Assembly: GCF_026212465.1 (NCBI RefSeq)
Contig: NC_080053.1
Location: forward strand, 984,038 to 1,048,037
Direction of reading: 5' to 3'
DNA: 64,000 bases
DNA from: Amaranthus tricolor
Taxonomy: Eukaryota; Streptophyta; Magnoliopsida; Caryophyllales; Amaranthaceae
Shown: positions 20,579 to 29,902 of the stretch, piece after piece
Numbering within the stretch: the stretch's first letter is position 1
How the letters are laid out: each line of letters begins with the position of its first letter
Made by a program: the position numbers and the translations under genes
The notes under the pieces: generated by a model
Told to the model about the DNA's origin: nothing
The model's database searches: none
The model's input: the letters and a program-made list of their open reading frames with translations, nothing else

Positions 20579-21827
20579 TTACGAAATGGAACCAGATCCA
20601 AAACCAAACAAAACAGAACAAAATAAATTTTCATCCTCCAAAAATCTTCAAACTACCCTATCCATTTCAAACAAATTTACTCAACTAAATGATTTTCCCC
20701 CACTTCCATATTCACAAATTGTTCAAGAGCCTACTTCACAAAATATTATTTCAAATTCAAAACAAAAAGAACCAACTACAAAAATACCAACACAAAGCTT
20801 TACCAAATCTGCATACATTACAAAAACCGAAATAGAAAATGTATATCTCACTAATTTTACAATTCCTCAAAGCCCACAAATTATTAATTCAATCAATCAA
20901 AAAACTTTTCCAAAAGGTTGCGAATGGATACCAGAAAATCGTTTTAAAACTCAAAGGTTTTATGAATTTATTTTAGTAGATTCAAACTCTGTTGAAATCC
21001 AACATATCAAGGATTCTTCAGAAAAAATAATTTATTCAAAATGTATTTTTAAGAAAATTATTTCGTCTGTAGAATGGGGAGACCCTTATGCAGAACGAAT
21101 TTTTTCAAAAAGATTTTTCCCTCAAAATTACTCATACTATGATTACAAAATGGCCTGGTATAGAGCATTTTTATTCAGACCATTTGATCATTCATGGTTT
21201 TTTATATTTGACAAATATTGTCCAAAGAAATATCCTATGTGGTTTTATCATTGGTGGTATTTATTTGGACCAACTCCTCAAATTTATCCAAAAGAATGCA
21301 GTGAGGGTTTCACAACTTTTGTTGCCAATTCAAATTATCAAGCTTATGAAACTCCAGTCATGTTTCATGCAGAATTTAAAATTCCATGGATTCTATGTTG
21401 GAGTTACTGTCTCAAACAACACCTTCCACGTCCATATCCATATTCATTAATAAGAGAATTCAAAATTAAATGGTGGGACAAATTTACCTTAGAAATTTGT
21501 TCAACAAAAAATGTTATCTCCTTTTTTCAAACCGGTATAAAAATGGAATACCAATCTCCATCAACCACCAACAAACCTTCACCCTCAAAAGCAACATCAA
21601 ATTCAAACTCTCCTCAACACAATAAAAATCCCAAAGTAGAAAGTCCAAATTCAGAATCATTATCTAAAGTCCAGAAAGCTATTCTCAAAAAGATTCTTGA
21701 AGATCCACAATATGCAAAGAAAATATTATCAGAAGAATCCTCTGATGAGATTTTATCGGAGTTTTCAAATGAGTCTTATGATCCAACATTTGGTGGCCCA
21801 TTTGCTCAAGATCCATACGACTTTTAA
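20523..21827 (+). CDS. ORF2, 434-aa protein of unknown function (Unit 4)
   Basis: Open from the usual ATG to the usual stop, with no amino-acid change that I can see relative to Unit 1. It sits at the 3' side of a 5'-truncated copy with no viral promoter upstream, so it is probably a silent passenger. Confidence 0.82.
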   Translation: MPRKKNQQEKLKGFQSSDDYEMEPDPKPNKTEQNKFSSSKNLQTTLSISNKFTQLNDFPPLPYSQIVQEPTSQNIISNSKQKEPTTKIPTQSFTKSAYITKTEIENVYLTNFTIPQSPQIINSINQKTFPKGCEWIPENRFKTQRFYEFILVDSNSVEIQHIKDSSEKIIYSKCIFKKIISSVEWGDPYAERIFSKRFFPQNYSYYDYKMAWYRAFLFRPFDHSWFFIFDKYCPKKYPMWFYHWWYLFGPTPQIYPKECSEGFTTFVANSNYQAYETPVMFHAEFKIPWILCWSYCLKQHLPRPYPYSLIREFKIKWWDKFTLEICSTKNVISFFQTGIKMEYQSPSTTNKPSPSKATSNSNSPQHNKNPKVESPNSESLSKVQKAILKKILEDPQYAKKILSEESSDEILSEFSNESYDPTFGGPFAQDPYDF

Positions 21828-22368
21828 TATTGAGTTCACAAAAGTTCAATTCAAATGTTCAACAACTCAAATTAATTCATCCGGAAGCACAAACGTAAGC
21901 AATGACGAAATCAAAAGTATCATTCAAATGTTCAACAACTCAAATTAATTCATCCGGAAGCACAAACGTAAGCAATGACGAAATCAAAAGCATCTCCAAC
22001 AGTAATTCAAAGCATCTTCAACAGTAAAGCATCTCCAACAGTGATTCAAAGCATCTTCAACAGTAAAGCATCTTCAATAGTAATTCAAAGCATCTTCTAC
22101 AGTATTATAGTGTAACTTTAATAATTATGTTTGTACTATTTCTCTTTAATTTCTTATTGGAAGAGCAGATTGCACCTTATCTCTTCCTTTGTGTATAAAT
22201 AAAGTGTCTAGCTCTAAGATGAGAGCATCCTGTAATTTTCTTTTGTTTAAGTCTTATCTCAAATAAATCTAACTTTCTTTACTTATCTTATTATTATCAA
22301 TTATATAATAAGATTTATATCCACAAAATTATTAAATTATTTTCTCTATCGATCCTGTACTCCCTATT
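21828..22368 (+). promoter_or_regulatory. Intergenic regulatory region of Unit 4
   Basis: Gene-free. It carries the 73-bp duplication, the six-repeat array and the TATA box (22194-22202), and stops at the PBS edge. RNA from this promoter would run straight into the complementary intergenic region of Unit 5 and fold back on itself. Confidence 0.75.
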
Positions 22369-22884
22369 AAAATAATTTAATAATTTTGTGGATATAAATC
22401 TTATTATATAATTGATAATAATAAGATAAGTAAAGAAAGTTAGATTTATTTGAGATAAGACTTAAACAAAAGAAAATTACAGGATGCTCTCATCTTAGAG
22501 CTAGACACTTTATTTATACACAAAGGAAGAGATAAGGTGCAATCTGCTCTTCCAATAAGAAATTAAAGAGAAATAGTACAAACATAATTATTAAAGTTAC
22601 ACTATAATACTGTAGAAGATGCTTTGAATTACTATTGAAGATGCTTTACTGTTGAAGATGCTTTGAATCACTGTTGGAGATGCTTTACTGTTGAAGATGC
22701 TTTGAATTACTGTTGGAGATGCTTTTGATTTCGTCATTGCTTACGTTTGTGCTTCCGGATGAATTAATTTGAGTTGTTGAACATTTGAATGATACTTTTG
22801 ATTTCGTCATTGCTTACGTTTGTGCTTCCGGATGAATTAATTTGAGTTGTTGAACATTTGAATTGAACTTTTGTGAACTCAATA
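22369..22884 (-). promoter_or_regulatory. Intergenic regulatory region of Unit 5 (minus strand)
   Basis: Gene-free. It has the same duplicated block, six-repeat array and TATA box (complement 22510-22518) as the other units. The promoter points left and faces the Unit 4 promoter about 310 bp away, so the two would be convergent. Confidence 0.75.
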
Positions 22885-24189
22885 TTAAAAGTCGTATGGA
22901 TCTTGAGCAAATGGGCCACCAAATGTTGGATCATAAGACTCATTTGAAAACTCCGATAAAATCTCATCAGAGGATTCTTCTGATAATATTTTCTTTGCAT
23001 ATTGTGGATCTTCAAGAATCTTTTTGAGAATAGCTTTCTGGACTTTAGATAATGATTCTGAATTTGGACTTTCTACTTTGGGATTTTTATTGTGTTGAGG
23101 AGAGTTTGAATTTGATGTTGCTTTTGAGGGTGAAGGTTTGTTGGTGGTTGATGGAGATTGGTATTCCATTTTTATACCGGTTTGAAAAAAGGAGATAACA
23201 TTTTTTGTTGAACAAATTTCTAAGGTAAATTTGTCCCACCATTTAATTTTGAATTCTCTTATTAATGAATATGGATATGGACGTGGAAGGTGTTGTTTGA
23301 GACAGTAACTCCAACATAGAATCCATGGAATTTTAAATTCTGCATGAAACATGACTGGAGTTTCATAAGCTTGATAATTTGAATTGGCAACAAAAGTTGT
23401 GAAACCCTCACTGCATTCTTTTGGATAAATTTGAGGAGTTGGTCCAAATAAATACCACCAATGATAAAACCACATAGGATATTTCTTTGGACAATATTTG
23501 TCAAATATAAAAAACCATGAATGATCAAATGGTCTGAATAAAAATGCTCTATACCAGGCCATTTTGTAATCATAGTATGAGTAATTTTGAGGGAAAAATC
23601 TTTTTGAAAAAATTCGTTCTGCATAAGGGTCTCCCCATTCTACAGACGAAATAATTTTCTTAAAAATACATTTTGAATAAATTATTTTTTCTGAAGAATC
23701 CTTGATATGTTGGATTTCAACAGAGTTTGAATCTACTAAAATAAATTCATAAAACCTTTGAGTTTTAAAACGATTTTCTGGTATCCATTCGCAACCTTTT
23801 GGAAAAGTTTTTTGATTGATTGAATTAATAATTTGTGGGCTTTGAGGAATTGTAAAATTAGTGAGATATACATTTTCTATTTCGGTTTTTGTAATGTATG
23901 CAGATTTGGTAAAGCTTTGTGTTGGTATTTTTGTAGTTGGTTCTTTTTGTTTTGAATTTGAAATAATATTTTGTGAAGTAGGCTCTTGAACAATTTGTGA
24001 ATATGGAAGTGGGGGAAAATCATTTAGTTGAGTAAATTTGTTTGAAATGGATAGGGTAGTTTGAAGATTTTTGGAGGATGAAAATTTATTTTGTTCTGTT
24101 TTGTTTGGTTTTGGATCTGGTTCCATTTCGTAATCATCTGAACTCTGGAACCCTTTGAGTTTTTCTTGCTGATTCTTCTTCCTTGGCAT
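22885..24189 (-). CDS. ORF2, 434-aa protein of unknown function (Unit 5)
   Basis: Intact, same protein as in Unit 1 by inspection. It overlaps the end of an intact ORF1, so the gene pair here is complete even though no upstream viral promoter exists. Confidence 0.84.
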   Translation of the reverse strand: MPRKKNQQEKLKGFQSSDDYEMEPDPKPNKTEQNKFSSSKNLQTTLSISNKFTQLNDFPPLPYSQIVQEPTSQNIISNSKQKEPTTKIPTQSFTKSAYITKTEIENVYLTNFTIPQSPQIINSINQKTFPKGCEWIPENRFKTQRFYEFILVDSNSVEIQHIKDSSEKIIYSKCIFKKIISSVEWGDPYAERIFSKRFFPQNYSYYDYKMAWYRAFLFRPFDHSWFFIFDKYCPKKYPMWFYHWWYLFGPTPQIYPKECSEGFTTFVANSNYQAYETPVMFHAEFKIPWILCWSYCLKQHLPRPYPYSLIREFKIKWWDKFTLEICSTKNVISFFQTGIKMEYQSPSTTNKPSPSKATSNSNSPQHNKNPKVESPNSESLSKVQKAILKKILEDPQYAKKILSEESSDEILSEFSNESYDPTFGGPFAQDPYDF

Positions 24190-27100
24190 TATGATGTCCC
24201 TGTAGAAATTCTCTGGTTAAGAAATCAGGGAGAGAGTTACTTTCGCCTCTTATATGCTCTATTTGAAAATCAAATACTGATAAAATTGCTTGCCATCTTG
24301 CAAAAATTTGTTTAGAAACAATGTTTTTGACATCCTTTTCTAGAACCTCTTTTGCAGATTTGCAGTCGATCCTTATCAAAAATTTTTTGTTGTAAAGATC
24401 ATCTTGAAATTTTGAAACGCATAGTACTATAGATAAAATTTCCTTTTTAATGGTAGAATAATTTTTTTGAGGTCCGAGCCAGAGACCTGAATGAAATCTA
24501 ACTAATTGTTCTTTTGTATCTATTCTTTGTTTTAATATGCCACCATATCCTATTTCTGATGCATCTGTTTCTACTATCATGAATGCAGATGGATCTGGAA
24601 TGCCTAGACATGGAAGTGATTTGATTTTTTGTTTTAATTCAATAATAGTCTTAGTATGAATTTCTGACCAGGGAGGCGGATTTTTTTGAAGTCTTTGAAA
24701 GAGGGGCATGCAAATTTGTCTGAGCTTTGGGAAAAAATCTGATATATAATTTAGACATCCCAAAAATCTTTGTAACTGGGTTTTGTCTTTAATTTCGTTA
24801 GGGAATTTTTCTGCAAATTCTAAAGACCTTGTAATTGGCTTGATTGTTCCTTTATAAATGTCATGTCCCAAAAATCTAATTTTTGTTTGAAATAATTTCA
24901 TTTTAGTGGCAGAAACTACTAAACCATTTTTTTCAACAGTGTTTAGAAATATATGTAAATGTTTGAAATGTTGATCAATATCATGAGAAAAAATTAAAAC
25001 ATCATCTATATAAACAATTATGAATGAAGAAAATTGATTGAAAATATCATTCATTATATGTTGAAATTCAGAAGGAGCATTTTTAAGTCCAAAAGGCATT
25101 ACATTCCACTCATAATGTCCAAATGGTACCGTGAATGCAGTTTTATACCTATCTTCTTTAGCAATTTGTATTTGCCAGAAACCAGATTTCATATCAAATT
25201 TTGAAAATATTTTGGCTTTATATAAGCGATTAATTAAATCTCTTTTATTTGGGATTGGATATCTTATCCATTGAAGAACTTTGTTTAAAGGTTTGTAATT
25301 AATAACTAATCTAGGAACTCCTCTTTCTTTTTCTGCTGCATTCATAACATAAAATGCTGCACAGCTCCAAGGAGATTTGGATGGAGTTATTAATTTTTTA
25401 TCTAAAAGAGTTTGAATTTCTTTCTTGCAGAATTCAAGATGCTCAGAATTCATTTGGATGGGTCTAGCTTTTGTAGGAATATTTTTTTCAGAGAAATCTT
25501 TTTCATATGGCAATGTGACAATATGCCTTTTTCTATCCCAAAAGGCATTTGGAATATCAGCACAAACTTTTGATTTAAAAATATTTTCTAAATTAAAAAT
25601 TTTTTGTTGCAATTTTGATTGTTGTAATTGTTCTTCAATCCTTTGAAAAGAAATTTCTTCTTTTAAAGAAGAAATTTGAAATTCTTTTTGTTTTATTAAA
25701 TTTATACTTTGTATTACTGAAGAATTTTGTAATAAATTAATATCTTTTTGTAACATGGGACTTAAAAAAGGAAATGATAATTGTTTCCCTAAAATTTTTG
25801 TATGAACACCTTTGTCATCAACCCAAAAAGGATAAATTTGTGTTAAAAAGGGAGTGCCTAATATTATTTCTTCCTTAATATCATTAATAATAATGAAAGT
25901 ATTAGTAAAACTATAATTTTCATTTATGATCTTTCCTTTTGAAATTTTATATTTAATATCCATGGGTGAACTATTTGCACTATATAACCGAGTTTTTGTT
26001 TTTTCATAAAATTTAGTTGGGACTAATCCTTCCCTTAAGCAATTTTGATCCGCTCCACTATCAATTAAAGCAATATAGGTTTTTTGAAAATCTCCAATTT
26101 GAAAAGTAACTGGTGCATACCATTTTTGAAAATTAATTTTATTAATAACAGTGATAAAATCATCATCATCCCCATTAACTTTCTCTTTTCCCAAAGAAAG
26201 ATTTTCTTTATAGATGGGGTTTTCTAAAATAGATAATTTTGTTTCAAGTTCGAAATCTTTGATTTCTAAATGCTTTAAACTATTTTTGATAGAAATGATG
26301 TCTTCTTTGATTTTATTTATTTCAAGTTGAAGATCTTTGACCGAAAGAGTTTGATTCTTAATAGGAATTAATTTAGAAGTCATTTCTTTGGAAGAGTATT
26401 TTTCTAATAATTTTGAAATATTGAAAGGTTCAATTTGAGGAATTGGAATACTTTCTTTGTTTTTAGAGGTAGAGGTTTCACCCAAAACCATAGTTTTGAG
26501 TTTCAAAAGGGTTTCTCTTTTGATCTCTTTATCTTGGATTTTGTCAACGAGATCAAAAAGAAATTCCACATTTTTCTCTTTATCTGTTAAAACATTAATG
26601 CATTTGATAGGAGAGGAAGAAATCGAAGATTCAGAATCAGAAGTTTGATCATTAATTTGTAAAATTTCGTCATCTTCCTTTTCTGAAGAAGAAGAAGAAG
26701 TAGACTCAGGGGTTTGTAATAATATTTTGGATATTTTATCTCCTAGCTCAGAGTCGTTAATAAATAATTCTTGAATCTTTTTCTTTGTGGTACAAGCATT
26801 TGCTTTATGTCCAGGTTTTCCACACGAATAACAAAAGATTTTGAAAGCTTTGTTTGATTTTCGGAAATTTCCGAAATTTTTCTTTCCTCGTTTCTTTCGA
26901 TAATAAGAAGGATAAGAATTTTTATTTTTATCTTTTGAAAATTTAGAAAATTGTTTTTTAATTTTCTTTTTTGTAGAGGGAGCTCTAATAGCTTCCATAC
27001 CAAATGCTTCACAGAAACATCCAATTTCTTTCCTAGATTGTTTCTTTTCAGAGGTATATTTGGCTTGGAGTTTGAGTTCTTCACATAAAGAAAGACCTTC

Positions 27101-29674
27101 CTTTTTAATGAAAGCGAAAAGTCCTCCATAAGTAGTATTATTAAGAGCTTGTTCTTTATCTGTATCATGTTCAGCTATTTTTCTAAAAATTCTTTGAGCA
27201 AATAATTTTGGTAGTCCTGATATAAATTTTTCTTTCCAAAAACTTTGATTGCAATCTTGTCTTTGTAAAACATAACTAAAGAAGGTATCTTTATACCATC
27301 TATAGTCACTTAATGTTGGGCAACGTAAATTTTGTAAAATCGTTTCTCCAGAAGAAAGAGTTTGAGTAGGGTTACCGACAAAATGAAAGGCAATAACTAT
27401 GATTAAGAAATCACAGCAGTCAGATTTTTGAAATACATTTCCTTGATCATCCATGATGTCAGTAACGTGATTCAAAATTTCTAATCTGTCTTGTAAAGTG
27501 AGAAGATTATCCCACCAGTTTTTTAATTGCCCAGTAAAACCTGATATAATAAAACCAAAAATTATTTGTTCATCCAAAGGTTTTGCCTTGTAAGCTACAA
27601 TAGCCATTCCCATATTTTGAAGAGTATTAAGAATTTCATAATCAGATTTTCCATCTATGTTCCATTCATGGATCATATCTGGGGAAAAGGATTTGGAGGT
27701 AAATGTAGACCTTTCTTCATATTGAAGATCAACAGGAGTAGGCCTAGGATAATAGTTTTTTGTAGGGATATTCTTCCAAGATGATCGTATTTTATTAATT
27801 TGATGAGGATCATTATCAGATTCTTGAAATTGCTTTGCAACTTTTGAAATGATTAAAGACTCAGAATTTTCTTCATCAGAAGATATCTCTGAACTTTGAT
27901 ATTTACTCAAAACCTTAATATGACTTGGACTATCTGCTAATTTTTGTAAAGATTTTTGAATTTTATCTAACACTGCAGAATTAGAGTTAGAAGAAGTAAA
28001 ACCATTTTTTGGAAACATTTGAGTCATAGGTATAGTTAATCCTGGTGGTTTGAAATGCGGTGCAGAAACCTTATTAGATCCTAATGATGCAATCGTATTA
28101 GGGGCTATGGATCTAGAGGTTTCTTTTTGTAAATTATCAACCTTATTTGAAAGTTGATCTACTTGTGTAGCAACGGTATGAAGGATTTGATTTGTAAAAT
28201 TATTTTGATGATAAATTTTAATGATGTCTTCTACATTTGGAGTTTTATCTGTTTGATCTACTCTTCCTTCTTTAAAAGGACTAGCCTTTATTTCACGGTC
28301 ATAATAGGGAAAAGTAATATTTTGTAATGGTGGATGAACTGAACTAATTGTTTGTCCATCCTTCAAAACCCAATTTTTTTGAAGTTTGGTTTGTACAAAT
28401 ATGTGATTTTGAGAATATGGATTAGCAATACCTTGTTTTTCACAAAACAATAAAAACCATGTAAAAAACGGGATATTAATTTGAATAGTATTCATATCTT
28501 TATACCATACATCTCTTATTGAGTCTTTAAAGGAGCGAGAAAAAGATCTAAACCAATCTCGATGCTCAGCATTGTGAGAGGAATTAAATTCATCTCTTAG
28601 ATAGTTTTTATCTATTTCAAAATCTTTAGTAATTGTATTGATAGAGTCAAAATTTTGCATATCAGACATTGTGGGAGATGCAGGTCTAGATGAAGAGATT
28701 TGAGAAGTTTGAGAAGCATTTGCTTCATATTCAGGAATAGGAGATTTATATCTGACTTTGATTGGTTCAGAAATGACTGAAGTTGTTTTTTGAGGAAAAG
28801 AAAAAGATCTTCGTGGATAGTTGGAAGAAGAAGTACAAGGAGAACTAGATAATTCTCTCATAGACCCAAACCTTATAAGAACTTTATTTTCGTCTTCCTC
28901 AATGCATTCTATTTCTTGTCTTATGTTTCTAGGAGGCATTGGATTTGAGAATTGAAATGTCTCAGGAATAGAAATTTGATCCCATCTCAAGGTTTTTGCT
29001 GTAGAAACTATTGATTTAGTATTCTCAGCATGAACCTCTATAAAAATAGTTTCTTCTTTTGAAGAAGCCTCATGTATGAATTTTGGATTAACTGTGGAAT
29101 TCATTAATCTAAAATAAACACGGAAAACAATTGCAAAATTTCTAGCAAACTCTTTAAATTTATTATTTAAAATTTGAATATCTAAAATTAATGAAGATAA
29201 GATTAATGGGTCTTGAAGATCTACTGTAAAGTTTGGAAAACAATTGAAATATATTGGGCCATTACAGATATTAGTTTGAATCATAGCCAAAACAGAATCT
29301 TTATAATTATTAAGTCGATCGTCTCTGAGAGCTAGGAAAATTGGACAATCAACTCCTTTATGAACTAATGGTTTTATTCCTATTTGAACAAGGCCAAAAT
29401 GAATGAATCTAAATCTGTGTTTGAGATAAGCTTTAATGCTGGATTCTGAAAGTAAATGCATAGTTTCAGATTCTTTTTGAATGCTTCTAGTCTCTTCATG
29501 AGTTTTGATGCTAAATGCAGTCTTAAAATCAGTAATGCCTATATGATAAATTTTTGTAAGATTTTCTTTTGGAATTTCCCAATTTGAAAAGTTCTTTTCT
29601 ATATGAACTTCACTACTTTGAATTATATTATTAGGTGATCCTAAACTAATAGCTTTCCTTAACCAGTTTGCCAT
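24134..29674 (-). CDS. ORF1 polyprotein, intact (Unit 5)
   Basis: Full 1,846 residues from the ATG at complement 29672-29674, with the same domain order and active-site residues as Unit 1. I find no amino-acid difference from Unit 1, including Ser at 1305. It serves as the intact reference for the broken minus-strand Units 0 and 3. The leader upstream (29675-29862) keeps the UAAUG-coupled uORF. Confidence 0.92.
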   Translation of the reverse strand: MANWLRKAISLGSPNNIIQSSEVHIEKNFSNWEIPKENLTKIYHIGITDFKTAFSIKTHEETRSIQKESETMHLLSESSIKAYLKHRFRFIHFGLVQIGIKPLVHKGVDCPIFLALRDDRLNNYKDSVLAMIQTNICNGPIYFNCFPNFTVDLQDPLILSSLILDIQILNNKFKEFARNFAIVFRVYFRLMNSTVNPKFIHEASSKEETIFIEVHAENTKSIVSTAKTLRWDQISIPETFQFSNPMPPRNIRQEIECIEEDENKVLIRFGSMRELSSSPCTSSSNYPRRSFSFPQKTTSVISEPIKVRYKSPIPEYEANASQTSQISSSRPASPTMSDMQNFDSINTITKDFEIDKNYLRDEFNSSHNAEHRDWFRSFSRSFKDSIRDVWYKDMNTIQINIPFFTWFLLFCEKQGIANPYSQNHIFVQTKLQKNWVLKDGQTISSVHPPLQNITFPYYDREIKASPFKEGRVDQTDKTPNVEDIIKIYHQNNFTNQILHTVATQVDQLSNKVDNLQKETSRSIAPNTIASLGSNKVSAPHFKPPGLTIPMTQMFPKNGFTSSNSNSAVLDKIQKSLQKLADSPSHIKVLSKYQSSEISSDEENSESLIISKVAKQFQESDNDPHQINKIRSSWKNIPTKNYYPRPTPVDLQYEERSTFTSKSFSPDMIHEWNIDGKSDYEILNTLQNMGMAIVAYKAKPLDEQIIFGFIISGFTGQLKNWWDNLLTLQDRLEILNHVTDIMDDQGNVFQKSDCCDFLIIVIAFHFVGNPTQTLSSGETILQNLRCPTLSDYRWYKDTFFSYVLQRQDCNQSFWKEKFISGLPKLFAQRIFRKIAEHDTDKEQALNNTTYGGLFAFIKKEGLSLCEELKLQAKYTSEKKQSRKEIGCFCEAFGMEAIRAPSTKKKIKKQFSKFSKDKNKNSYPSYYRKKRGKKNFGNFRKSNKAFKIFCYSCGKPGHKANACTTKKKIQELFINDSELGDKISKILLQTPESTSSSSSEKEDDEILQINDQTSDSESSISSSPIKCINVLTDKEKNVEFLFDLVDKIQDKEIKRETLLKLKTMVLGETSTSKNKESIPIPQIEPFNISKLLEKYSSKEMTSKLIPIKNQTLSVKDLQLEINKIKEDIISIKNSLKHLEIKDFELETKLSILENPIYKENLSLGKEKVNGDDDDFITVINKINFQKWYAPVTFQIGDFQKTYIALIDSGADQNCLREGLVPTKFYEKTKTRLYSANSSPMDIKYKISKGKIINENYSFTNTFIIINDIKEEIILGTPFLTQIYPFWVDDKGVHTKILGKQLSFPFLSPMLQKDINLLQNSSVIQSINLIKQKEFQISSLKEEISFQRIEEQLQQSKLQQKIFNLENIFKSKVCADIPNAFWDRKRHIVTLPYEKDFSEKNIPTKARPIQMNSEHLEFCKKEIQTLLDKKLITPSKSPWSCAAFYVMNAAEKERGVPRLVINYKPLNKVLQWIRYPIPNKRDLINRLYKAKIFSKFDMKSGFWQIQIAKEDRYKTAFTVPFGHYEWNVMPFGLKNAPSEFQHIMNDIFNQFSSFIIVYIDDVLIFSHDIDQHFKHLHIFLNTVEKNGLVVSATKMKLFQTKIRFLGHDIYKGTIKPITRSLEFAEKFPNEIKDKTQLQRFLGCLNYISDFFPKLRQICMPLFQRLQKNPPPWSEIHTKTIIELKQKIKSLPCLGIPDPSAFMIVETDASEIGYGGILKQRIDTKEQLVRFHSGLWLGPQKNYSTIKKEILSIVLCVSKFQDDLYNKKFLIRIDCKSAKEVLEKDVKNIVSKQIFARWQAILSVFDFQIEHIRGESNSLPDFLTREFLQGHHNAKEEESARKTQRVPEFR

Positions 29675-29845
29675 TAATAAATTAAATGTTGCATAAACTA
29701 AATATGACTGAATTGAATGGGAACAGTGGGACCACCTAACCGAGAACACCAAGACTTAAAATGGCTTACCAACAACTTAATTAGGCTGACCAAGCACTTT
29801 ACCAACACTCAATACAAATGCAATTTAATAAATGCACAATTAATC

Positions 29846-29896
29846 AATTTAATAACTTACTGGCTCTGATACCAATAGGGAGTAAGTTATTAAATT
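29846..29896. repeat. Snap-back inverted repeat around the Unit 5 PBS
   Basis: AATTTAATAACTTAC at 29846-29860 is the exact reverse complement of 29882-29896. The PBS lies in the 21-bp loop. The right arm is a plus-sense copy of the bases just downstream of the PBS, placed where the viral sequence should end. It is absent from the other units. Confidence 0.85.
29863..29874 (-). other. tRNA-Met primer binding site (Unit 5)
   Basis: The complement reads TGGTATCAGAGC, the same site as at 8306. It lies 189 bp upstream of the ORF1 start. Confidence 0.9.
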
Positions 29897-29902
29897 ATCT
29901 CA
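29897..29902. other. Unassigned bases between virus and minisatellite
   Basis: Six bases (ATCTCA) belong neither to the virus nor clearly to the satellite. Together with the preceding AAATT they form AAATTATCTCA, the complement of a string in two other filler junctions. Confidence 0.4.

Larger units (their letters stand above)
15734..22368 (+). mobile_element. Unit 4: 5'-truncated pararetrovirus copy
   Basis: It begins at ORF1 codon 233 and runs to the base at the edge of the next PBS (22367 or 22368). There it meets Unit 5 tail to tail. PBS, leader and movement domain are missing. It is the left arm of a very large palindrome. Confidence 0.92.
15734..28978. repeat. 13.2-kb near-perfect palindrome (Units 4 and 5)
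   Basis: The left arm 15734-22343 and right arm 22369-28978 are reverse complements, 6,610 bp each, with a 25-bp spacer (22344-22368). The only mismatch I noted is at 17169. The arms are two oppositely oriented virus copies joined near their PBS ends. Confidence 0.9.
22369..29884 (-). mobile_element. Unit 5: essentially complete pararetrovirus genome, inverted
   Basis: The length is about 7,516 bp, just short of the 7,530-bp genome. In viral orientation it starts 10 nt before the PBS and ends 24 nt before the next one, as if a circular genome had been opened at the PBS discontinuity. Both ORFs are intact. The promoter lies at its 3' end, so ORF1 has no viral promoter in front; a minisatellite lies there instead. 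Confidence 0.93.
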
